Assembly (NCBI RefSeq): GCF_009498235.1
Contig: NZ_CP044205.1
Coordinates: forward strand, 801,716 to 865,715
Reading direction: 5' to 3'
Source: Candidatus Methylospira mobilis
GTDB taxonomy: Bacteria > Pseudomonadota > Gammaproteobacteria > Methylococcales > Methylococcaceae
DNA: 64,000 bases
Below are positions 56,684 to 64,000 of this stretch, piece by piece. The first letter of the stretch is position 1; each line of letters opens with the position of its first letter. The notes under the pieces were generated by a model. The model searched no databases. It worked only from the letters and a program-made list of their open reading frames with translations, and was not told where the DNA came from. Both the position numbers and the translations under genes were made by a program.

Positions 56684-59134
56684 TTACCGCGCTAATTTAA
56701 ATGCATGTACGGTTTCGGCCAGAACATTACTCTGTTCTTCCAGGCTTTCGGCTGCTGCCGTTGCTTGTTCGACCAGCGCTGCGTTTTGCTGAGTCGCTTC
56801 ATCCATTAACGAAATAGCGTGATTGACTTGCTCAATACCGGATGATTGTTCGCGGCTGGCCGCGGTTATCTTGCCCATAATATCGGTTACATATTTAATC
56901 GAATCCACTATCTCGTCCATGGTCGAACCAGCCTCATTGACCAGTTTGGATCCTGATTCCACCTTGCCGACCGATTCATCGATCAGCGCCTTGATTTCGC
57001 GCGCGGCAGTGGCGCTGCGTTGCGCCAGACTCCTGACTTCGCTGGCGACGACCGCGAATCCGCGCCCCTGTTCGCCGGCACGCGCCGCTTCCACCGCCGC
57101 ATTGAGCGCCAGAATGTTGGTCTGAAAGGCAATGCCGTCGATGATGCCGATGATGTCGGCGATTTTCTTTGATGAGCTGGAAATTTCATCCATGGTCGCC
57201 ACCGCCTGCTTGACGATAACCCCGCCCTTGACGGCGACATCCGATGCACCCGCCGCCAGCCGATTGGCCTGTTCCGCGTTATCGGCATTTTGTTTTACCG
57301 TGCCGGTCAGCTGCTCCATTGAGGCTGCTGTTTCCTCCAGGCTGGCCGCCTGCTGCTCGGTGCGGCCGGAAAGATCGTTATTGCCTACCGCAATTTCTTT
57401 GGATGCGGAATGAATGGACTCGGTCGCATCGCGAATCTGGTTGATAATTGCGGTAAGCTTTTCCGTCGTTTTGTTCAAGTCATTTTTCAATAGGCCGAAC
57501 ATTCCCGAGTATTCCCTGGATATTTGTTTGGTCAGGTCGCCATTTCCCATGGCTTCAAGCACATGCATGACTTCCTGTACCGGACCGATGACGATATCCA
57601 GGGTCGCGTTGACGCCTTCGATAATTTTGCGGAAGTTTCCGTGGTGTCTACTCGCGTCGGCGCGTGTTTCGAGGCGCCCTTCTATGGCCGCCTGCGACAG
57701 TTTGCGGGTATCTGCCAATAGCGTGTCGATTGCGTCGATAGCGATGTTGAGGTTGTTCTTTATGTTATTGAAATCACCGTTATATTGGGCGGTAATTTTG
57801 GGAGGGATATCGCCATGTGCGATTCTGTTCACGTAATCGGCGGCTACGTCCAGCGGCCCGATGACTGCATCAAGGGTTTCGTTGACGCCATCAATCACCT
57901 TGCGGAAATCCCCCCGGTGTTTTTCCGCATCAGCGCGTGTGGATAATTTGCCTTCCACTGCGGCACTCGAAAGCAGTTTTGCATCGGCAATCAAGGCTTG
58001 CACCGAAGTGACGGCGGCGTTCAGTCCGTTTTTGAGCTGATTGAATTCAGGGTCATATTGATCGCGGTTGATGGGCGGCATCTCGCCGCGCTCCAGCTTG
58101 TCCATCGCTTCGGTCATAATGCCGACCGGTCGCAGGATGCTGCGCACAACAGACCAGCCGAACATCAGGAATACCGAGAACATCGCCAATACCGCGCCGC
58201 GCATTGTGTATTCCGTGACTTGCAGCGTATGAATGCGTTTATCCAGACTGACGACCAGCGCGTCCAAGAGTTTTGCCGTAAATACAAACTGCTGATCTAT
58301 GGTTGCCGTCAGTCTCTCGTAATATTCATCGCTCGAAATTTCCGGTGTTTCACTATGAACAATTTTTTCCTGTACAAGTGCGATGGTAGCACGACCGCTC
58401 GCAAGCAAGTCTTTTATTTCAGTTTTCAATGCATGGTCTTCGGCGGCTTTCTGCAGGTTTTCCTCGATCAAAGCCAGGTTTTTCGATGCATCTTCCGCCT
58501 TAATACGTATTTGCATGCGATTTTCAGGCGGAATATTTTTTTGCGTGAGGACCATGCTTCCCAGTGCGCGCAATTGACCGAGCACTTCAGTCGATTGCGG
58601 CATGCGATGGAGGCCGGACAGCATCAGGTAATAAGAATCCACGTTGGGGTCCAGCGATAGTCCCGAATCATCTGCCAGCTTGCGGTTGAATTTGAAAACC
58701 GCTTCGATCAGTTCACTGTGGCGTGCGAAACTTTCCTTAGGGGAAAGGCCGGCTGCTGCCGTAGCCAGTTTTTCCCAATCTCCCCGTAAGGTTTTCCAGG
58801 TGCTGGTCATTTCCAGAACGGAAAGCTTTGCGTCGGTGGCATCAATTACCTTGATTTGTTGATTAATTTGCTCCCGCTTGCTTTCCCATTTATCGATTGA
58901 GGCTTTGCCGCCCGACAAGGCTATCGCTGAAAGCCCTCGGTGCTGTTGCAGTAACTGCATCAGTTGAATGGTGTCGCGCGCGTATTCCACGCCCAGTTTT
59001 TCCTTTTCCGCAAATGCGATCTCGCCGCTCGATCGCAACGAGAGCATCCACTGCGGCGCAGCAAAATTCAAGACTGACAAGACCGCTAATATGACGAACT
59101 TTTGCGACAGCTTCAGATTTTTCCGCGAGAACAT
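56684..59134 (-). CDS. Methyl-accepting chemotaxis protein with helical sensor and HAMP repeats
   Basis: An 816-residue chemoreceptor. An N-terminal membrane helix ([19 protein letters not shown]), a periplasmic all-helical sensor of about 290 residues that begins with an [15 protein letters not shown] block as in nitrate-sensing NIT domains, a second membrane helix ([18 protein letters not shown]), three HAMP-like units ([20 protein letters not shown] and neighbours), then the signalling hairpin with [23 protein letters not shown] 59134 follows AGAGG. It ends FKLAR with no CheR-binding pentapeptide. The ligand is unknown. Confidence 0.9.
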   Translation of the reverse strand: MFSRKNLKLSQKFVILAVLSVLNFAAPQWMLSLRSSGEIAFAEKEKLGVEYARDTIQLMQLLQQHRGLSAIALSGGKASIDKWESKREQINQQIKVIDATDAKLSVLEMTSTWKTLRGDWEKLATAAAGLSPKESFARHSELIEAVFKFNRKLADDSGLSLDPNVDSYYLMLSGLHRMPQSTEVLGQLRALGSMVLTQKNIPPENRMQIRIKAEDASKNLALIEENLQKAAEDHALKTEIKDLLASGRATIALVQEKIVHSETPEISSDEYYERLTATIDQQFVFTAKLLDALVVSLDKRIHTLQVTEYTMRGAVLAMFSVFLMFGWSVVRSILRPVGIMTEAMDKLERGEMPPINRDQYDPEFNQLKNGLNAAVTSVQALIADAKLLSSAAVEGKLSTRADAEKHRGDFRKVIDGVNETLDAVIGPLDVAADYVNRIAHGDIPPKITAQYNGDFNNIKNNLNIAIDAIDTLLADTRKLSQAAIEGRLETRADASRHHGNFRKIIEGVNATLDIVIGPVQEVMHVLEAMGNGDLTKQISREYSGMFGLLKNDLNKTTEKLTAIINQIRDATESIHSASKEIAVGNNDLSGRTEQQAASLEETAASMEQLTGTVKQNADNAEQANRLAAGASDVAVKGGVIVKQAVATMDEISSSSKKIADIIGIIDGIAFQTNILALNAAVEAARAGEQGRGFAVVASEVRSLAQRSATAAREIKALIDESVGKVESGSKLVNEAGSTMDEIVDSIKYVTDIMGKITAASREQSSGIEQVNHAISLMDEATQQNAALVEQATAAAESLEEQSNVLAETVHAFKLAR

Positions 59135-59423
59135 GTTAAAGACCTCTGTTTTGGGTGGCATGGAAGCGGAACTTCGTTTCTCTGTACCGGGGCTGGTCGA
59201 CTTTACAGCAATGCACGGATTTTATTCTACCGTTAAGTTCAAGCAAAATCTTGTGTTGTCGACGAAAGATCAAGCACACCTCGGGGCGGTTGATCATCGC
59301 GGAAGTAGAAAAGATAAGGGGTCCACGAAAGGCACAAAAATTGGCTGGGGATTGTTGTACAGAGAAGACGCATATGCTGAACTGCAGGGGGCAATTCCGT
59401 TAAGTTACGCGAGGTAAAGCAGT

Positions 59424-59550
59424 TCGCGGTGAGCCCTTCGACTTTCTTCGGCTACGCTCAGGGCAAGCCGCTCAGGAGAGCCTTGTCGAACCGCGAATGG
59501 CTTCATCGTCTGTTTTTCCGTTCGCCCTTCGACAAGCTCAGGACGAACGG
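59424..59550. repeat. REP cluster between two chemoreceptor genes
   Basis: Copies of the TTCGACAGGCTCAGGGCGAAC core in degraded form: GAGCCCTTCGACTTTCTTCG at 59431, a partial copy near 59480 and GCCCTTCGACAAGCTCAGGA at 59524. The same family is intact at 14823-14910. Confidence 0.65.
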
Positions 59551-59667
59551 AAAAGCTCTTATCCTAACGACATTGGGGTGCTCGTCACAACGGTTGCTAT
59601 TCGAAAGCAACCGTTGAATAATCATGTCATGAATTTTTTCGTGTTTTTCGTGGACAGTGTCTTAAGC

Positions 59668-61923
59668 TCAGTGTGCCAGTTTGAATGCGCGCACGGCGCC
59701 GGCAAGCGTGTTGCTTTGTTCTTCCAGGCTTTCGGCTGCCGCCGTTGCTTGTTCGACCAGCGCCGCGTTCTGTTGCGTCGCCTCATCCATTAACGAAATC
59801 GCTTGATTCACTTGTTCGATTCCTGAAGATTGTTCGCGGCTGGCTTCGGTTATCTCACCCATGATATCGGTCACATGCTTGATGGAGGCGACGATCTCTT
59901 CCATCGTCGACCCCGCTTCGTCAACCAGCCTGGCGCCGGATTCGACCTTGCCGACCGACTCATCGATCAGCGCCTTGATTTCGCGCGCGGCAGTGGCGCT
60001 GCGTTGCGCCAGATTTCTGACTTCGCTGGCGACGACGGCGAATCCACGCCCCTGTTCGCCGGCGCGCGCCGCCTCCACTGCCGCATTGAGCGCCAGTATG
60101 TTGGTCTGGAAGGCAATGCCGTCGATGATGCCGATGATGTCGGCGATCTTCTTCGAAGAGGTGGAGATTTCATTCATGGTCGCTACCGCCTGTTTGACGA
60201 TTTTGCCGCCTTTAACCGCCACATCGGATGCGCCCAGCGCCAGTTGGTTGGCTTGCTGCGCATTATCGGCGTTTTGTTTTACCGTGCCGGTCAGTTCCTC
60301 CATGGACGCCGCCGTTTCTTGCAGGCTGGCCGCCTGCTGCTCGGTGCGCCCTGAAAGATCGTTGTTGCCCATCGCTATCTCTCTGGATGCGGTATGGATG
60401 GAATCGGTCGCGTCGCGAATCTGGCCGATTATCGCGGTGAGCTTTTCTGCCGTCTGATTCGAGTCTTCCTTTAGTTGACCGAACATGCCGGAATACTCTT
60501 TGGTAATCCTGCTGGTCAGGTCGCCCTGGGCGAGCGCTTCCAGCACGCGCACAACCTCGTTGAGTCCTTCAGAACTGACCTCCATCAAGCGGTTGATATT
60601 GATCGACAGCTGTTTGATAAAGCCTTCTTTGCCGCCAAGCGTAATACGTTTGTTGAAATCGCCCTCGACAGCCGCCTGGACGATGCTGTCGACTTCGCGT
60701 TCTATGGCCTGTTCCGCGGTAAAGTCTATCCAGCCGGCGGCAATGCCCAGACGTTCTCCTTTGTCGTTGATTACCGGCGACATGGCGATTCTGAAGGAGC
60801 GCGGCCCTACCGTGATGGTCGAAGTGGCCGGATTGCTCAGCTTTTTAAGAAGGTTGCGTTGATGTGCGGGATTGCGGTGGAATATGTCTATGTTTTTGCC
60901 CAGCAGCCGGGTCGCGTCGAAATCCGGGTAAATGGTTCGCAAATCCTGTTCGGCCATCTTGAACATTTCGATTTGCGCGTTGTTCAGATAAACGATGTTG
61001 GCCTCGTTATCGGTAATCATGGTGCTGGCTGCCGAACCGTCCAGCGCAAATTTGATGCGGTCGGTGACATTTGCATGGCGTTTTGCCTTGGTCATCGTGC
61101 AATCGAGCTGCCCCTGCATTTCCTTGATGCGTTCCAGCAGCAGGTCGATTTCATTGTCGCCCTGAATTTCGATGTTGTTGCGGTAACTGCCTTCCGAAAT
61201 TTTGATCAGGACCGTCGCCATCAAGTTGAATCGCGATCCCAGCCACAATCTCAGCAGTGCTCCCAGCGAAACTGTCGCGACAAAGCTTGCGCATATAAAC
61301 CCCAGCAGCAATTTTAAATCGAAATCGCGCGCGGCCTGATCGGTATCCTCCGCAAGGGAGAAGGCGAAATAAGCGATCAGGGCCAGAATGACTGCGTTTA
61401 TTGTAATTTCTATCAGGATGCGCGCCTGCACCGAAAGATCGGCCAGCTTGTAAGGAATGGAGCGAATCCCGGTAGGTTCTACCCTGCCGCGATTCAAGCG
61501 GATGCCCTTGGCTTTTCCTTCTCTTATCCGCCGGTAAAGCTCTTCCGCCGTCTTGACTTGCGCGCGCGTGGGTTTGGTGCGCACCGATATGTATCCGACT
61601 ATCTTCCCATTTTCGCGTTTCGGGGAAGCGAAGGCATGCACCCAGTAAAAATCGCCGTTTTTACAACGGTTTTTTACCAGACCGGTCCAGGATTGGCCTT
61701 GTTTCAGCGTTTGCCACAAGTCGGCGAAACCCGCTTCCGGCATATCGGGATGGCGCACGATATTATGCGCCTTTCCCATCAATTCGTTTTCGGAAAAGCC
61801 GCTGATCTTGAGAAAATCATCATTGACATAGGTAATGACGCCTTTTAAATCGGTTTCCGAGATGATGGTGGTGCCTTCGGGAACGAGGTGTTCGTGTTGT
61901 GTAACGGGCTGGTTGTTTCTCAT
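59668..61923 (-). CDS. PAS-containing chemoreceptor (Aer-like)
   Basis: A 751-residue receptor. The N-terminal PAS domain ([47 protein letters not shown]) is of the Aer type that binds FAD and senses redox or energy state. Two membrane helices follow near residues 180-230, then a HAMP domain, a second PAS (residues about 290-400), a further HAMP-like segment and a signalling hairpin nearly identical to the neighbouring receptor. ATG 61923 fits Aer-like starts; one at 61962 is possible. It ends FKLAH. Confidence 0.9.
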   Translation of the reverse strand: MRNNQPVTQHEHLVPEGTTIISETDLKGVITYVNDDFLKISGFSENELMGKAHNIVRHPDMPEAGFADLWQTLKQGQSWTGLVKNRCKNGDFYWVHAFASPKRENGKIVGYISVRTKPTRAQVKTAEELYRRIREGKAKGIRLNRGRVEPTGIRSIPYKLADLSVQARILIEITINAVILALIAYFAFSLAEDTDQAARDFDLKLLLGFICASFVATVSLGALLRLWLGSRFNLMATVLIKISEGSYRNNIEIQGDNEIDLLLERIKEMQGQLDCTMTKAKRHANVTDRIKFALDGSAASTMITDNEANIVYLNNAQIEMFKMAEQDLRTIYPDFDATRLLGKNIDIFHRNPAHQRNLLKKLSNPATSTITVGPRSFRIAMSPVINDKGERLGIAAGWIDFTAEQAIEREVDSIVQAAVEGDFNKRITLGGKEGFIKQLSININRLMEVSSEGLNEVVRVLEALAQGDLTSRITKEYSGMFGQLKEDSNQTAEKLTAIIGQIRDATDSIHTASREIAMGNNDLSGRTEQQAASLQETAASMEELTGTVKQNADNAQQANQLALGASDVAVKGGKIVKQAVATMNEISTSSKKIADIIGIIDGIAFQTNILALNAAVEAARAGEQGRGFAVVASEVRNLAQRSATAAREIKALIDESVGKVESGARLVDEAGSTMEEIVASIKHVTDIMGEITEASREQSSGIEQVNQAISLMDEATQQNAALVEQATAAAESLEEQSNTLAGAVRAFKLAH

Positions 61924-62290
61924 ATTCCTGTGCCATCTAATTGGGGGCCCCAAATGAGTCATTTATATACTAATTAATCAGCTACCCGGTTTATAGGGGC
62001 TGCGGGTAAGGCTGTCGAAACACGCGGAGCGAGCCTATCTTTCGTTACGCAGTGGATTCATTTCTTGCGGCTACGCTTTTGGGGCAGGCCATGGAGGAAC
62101 CTCCTCCATGGCATCTCAGCGCCATAGATGGACGGTCTTGCCAACCTCGCCCGCGCAGCCCTTGTGCAGCTTCAGACTCGATGGTTATGAAATGGTTGTT
62201 TTTTAAAACGATCATACGGTATGTATTTGTTATTATTATATGAATGAAAATTAACCTTTATTTTATGGTGGGATTGTAGTCTATCATGCA
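61924..62290. other. Gap with degenerate repeat copy
   Basis: AAGGCTGTCGAAACACGCGG at 62008 is a variant of the 56307 repeat. CCATGGAGG/CCTCCATGG near 62089 and 62103 form a perfect 9-bp dyad with a short loop. No gene is supported in this stretch. Confidence 0.4.
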
Positions 62291-63901
62291 CTAACGCGCC
62301 AAGTGTGCGTACGCCTCCAGGGTTTGTATGCGCATATCGAACACGGACCCTCCCACTGTAAAATGATATAGGCTATGCCATCGTCTTTTGGTGATATCGA
62401 TCAATTCCTGTACCGGATCGTCAAAAAAACAGCCTATGCCCGTGCCTCCGTATCCGGCTGCCACGGCTTCAAGATACAGGATCTGGCCGATTACGCCGCA
62501 TTCCCAGTACAACTGGCGGTAGGCCCACGGCGCTGCTTGCAGCGCCGGTTCGAACTCGGCAATCATGCCGAGACTGAAGCAGCTGTCGGCGGCAATGGCC
62601 TGATGGCATGACAGGCGTTTGGCGGTATTTTTCGCGTTGGCCGCTACCAGCCTGAAAAAGTTCAGCGTTTCCGGGCAGTTGTCCGGTTTATTCCATTCGA
62701 ATTCCGCTCGTAACCCGGTGCGGAGCTCCGTCGGCGCGTCGTCCGAGCGGCAAAACAGATAAAGTCCCGGCGCCAGATCCTTGACACGATGCACGAACAA
62801 TATCAGGTGTACGCGCGGCGCCCATGGCCAGGTTTGAAACGGCGGGCCGTCGCGATAGGGCAGCGTGGCGTCCAGCATGCGGTACAGCTGTGCGCTGGAG
62901 ATTTGAGTTTTACCGTCGTAGGCTTGCGCGCTGCGCCGATTTCGGATGACTGCTGCGGCCGGTTCAAGACTGATCAATGGCAAACGCGGCTGTGCCGCCG
63001 TTGTCTTATAGCGGGAGGCGGCTGTGCGCGGTTTTTCGGTGGCGCGGCTGACCGCTTCGATGGCGGGCCAGCGAATATGTTCGCTGCCGAGCGCGTCTGC
63101 CGTCCCCCTCCAAAGTCCCGCGCCCAGCGCTTGAATCAGGCGGTCCACGCGGATATGTCCCTGCTGTATCGGCGTATCCGTCGACGCAGGAAAGGGAATA
63201 AGCCGGCAGATCATGTCCGGCGTTTCCCGTTCGCCGTCGATAAAGTCGGCGCTGCGCGTCAACCCCAGAATAGCGGCGATATCGTCATCGCTCCATTCTT
63301 CCAGCATTTGCGCATGCCAGCCGTGCACTGCCGCAGCATATTGCAACGCGGCGTAGGCATGACCTGCATCATGCTGGCAGTAGCGGAATGCCCTGACGCC
63401 GTACTTCCAGGCTTCGCGCCAGTGCACCGAACTGAAGGCGATCAGCAGGCCGGTAAACGGAGCTTCGACTTCACAGCGCAGTTCCAAAGCGTGTTCATGA
63501 ACCGCATAGTGGTACAGGCCGGATTTGAAATCAGCCATACCCGATATAAGGATATAAACCTCGGTAGGATGCAGATTGCCGCTGGAAGGGTTGCAGCGCA
63601 ACGACCAGCGCTCGCCGCCGTATTGCTTCCATGCCGCCAGACCGAAACTATATTGCAGCAATGTCGACAAAGTCGACAAATTGATGTCCGCGCTTTGTTC
63701 GGGTGTCTGAAACAGCTCCTGGTAGCTGGGCGCAAGCGGCGTTTCCTGCAACGGCAGTTCGACCAGCGGCGCGCCGGAAAAGCGCCGAAACGGGTTGGGC
63801 TGGCAGGTCCAGTCCAGAAATTCCGGACCTGGGGCATAGGCGTCGAAATGATGCTTGCTTGCGTCGTGATAAGCGTAAACTTGTTGTAAAGCGTCATTCA
63901 T
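62291..63901 (-). CDS. SagB-type double nitroreductase-fold dehydrogenase
   Basis: A 536-residue protein with two nitroreductase-like halves. The first (about 60-260) holds SLRCNPSSGNLHPTEVYIL and GLYHYAVHEHALELR, the flavin and active-site patterns of SagB/McbC-type dehydrogenases; the second (from about 330) has IRNRRSAQAYDGKTQISSAQ and a C-terminal GYGGTGIGCFFDD flavin block. SagB enzymes oxidise azolines to azoles in peptide natural products, but no cyclodehydratase or precursor peptide is adjacent in the window. A stand-alone flavin reductase is as likely. ATG 63901. Confidence 0.82.
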   Translation of the reverse strand: MNDALQQVYAYHDASKHHFDAYAPGPEFLDWTCQPNPFRRFSGAPLVELPLQETPLAPSYQELFQTPEQSADINLSTLSTLLQYSFGLAAWKQYGGERWSLRCNPSSGNLHPTEVYILISGMADFKSGLYHYAVHEHALELRCEVEAPFTGLLIAFSSVHWREAWKYGVRAFRYCQHDAGHAYAALQYAAAVHGWHAQMLEEWSDDDIAAILGLTRSADFIDGERETPDMICRLIPFPASTDTPIQQGHIRVDRLIQALGAGLWRGTADALGSEHIRWPAIEAVSRATEKPRTAASRYKTTAAQPRLPLISLEPAAAVIRNRRSAQAYDGKTQISSAQLYRMLDATLPYRDGPPFQTWPWAPRVHLILFVHRVKDLAPGLYLFCRSDDAPTELRTGLRAEFEWNKPDNCPETLNFFRLVAANAKNTAKRLSCHQAIAADSCFSLGMIAEFEPALQAAPWAYRQLYWECGVIGQILYLEAVAAGYGGTGIGCFFDDPVQELIDITKRRWHSLYHFTVGGSVFDMRIQTLEAYAHLAR

Positions 63902-63984
63902 GGTTGGTGTGCCTCATTGGACAAGAGGAAAGCTGGTTGTGATATGTTGTTTTTTCAGTAGCTTGACTCTATCTGGAGTAACTT

Positions 63985-64000
63985 GGCAAACTTTCTGCCA
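63985..64000 (-). promoter_or_regulatory. Sigma-54-like site upstream of SagB-like gene
   Basis: On the minus strand TGGCAGAAAGTTTGCC has GG and GC 12 bases apart and differs from TGGCAC-N5-TTGC at one base. Transcription would begin near 63974, 73 bases before the gene. The site is also a TGGCA-N7-TGCCA dyad and touches the window edge, so a repressor site is the alternative. Confidence 0.4.

Overview
The window reads as a chromosomal segment of a gammaproteobacterium. The gene set and order (hslV-hslU-DUF971-ubiE-ubiJ-ubiB, hldD-gmhA-hldE-waaF, a divergent glgBA/glgC-malQ cluster, glnK-amtB, a CydX-type cytochrome bd operon) look most like Methylococcales or a related lineage. No methane-oxidation gene lies in the window, so that placement is inference. 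Coding density is high and gene ends often overlap by 1-11 bases.

Layout. 1-8.7 kb: moaB, a beta-carbonic anhydrase, then what looks like a sulfide-handling island: persulfide dioxygenase, TauE/SafE exporter, cydP-cydA-cydB-cydX (cytochrome bd quinol oxidase) and a sulfide:quinone oxidoreductase closely resembling the Acidithiobacillus enzyme. AT-rich dyads precede the first and last of these sulfur genes. 8.9-14.8 kb: a tripartite RND efflux system. 14.8-17.6 kb: a small decayed accessory island with a REP pair, a broken nucleotidyltransferase gene, a PIN/HTH toxin-antitoxin-like pair with a perfect 12-bp operator dyad, and an integrase remnant. 17.6-30.5 kb: an EF-hand-like protein, PPK2, cmoA fused transcriptionally to glgA-glgB, divergent glgC-malQ, hflD, an SMR transporter and a PAS-GGDEF-EAL protein. 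30.6-38.4 kb: tRNA-Arg(CCG), Rep helicase, a Spy-like periplasmic protein, a VKOR-like protein, a BCAM0308 protein, an intact IS30 element, a DUF6629 membrane protein, an internally deleted hsp20 and a DUF2934 protein. 38.4-43 kb: comM, ubiK, a sigma-54-type promoter, glnK-amtB with a strong terminator, and gluconokinase. 43-54.5 kb: an IS630 remnant, LPS-heptose genes, late ubiquinone genes and the HslUV protease. 54.6-64 kb: an IS200 tail next to a porin C-terminus, a glycosyltransferase, two chemoreceptors with near-identical signalling domains, and a SagB-like double-nitroreductase protein.

How the genes work together. SQR would pass sulfide electrons to the quinone pool and make persulfide. 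The ETHE1-like dioxygenase would turn persulfide to sulfite, TauE/SafE could export sulfite, and cytochrome bd, which tolerates sulfide, would reoxidise the quinol. Glycogen is made by GlgC/GlgA/GlgB and remodelled by MalQ. HldE/GmhA/HldD/WaaF make and attach LPS heptose. UbiE/J/B/K serve ubiquinone synthesis. GlnK/AmtB handle ammonium under nitrogen control. REP-like inverted repeats of at least three families fill many intergenic spaces.
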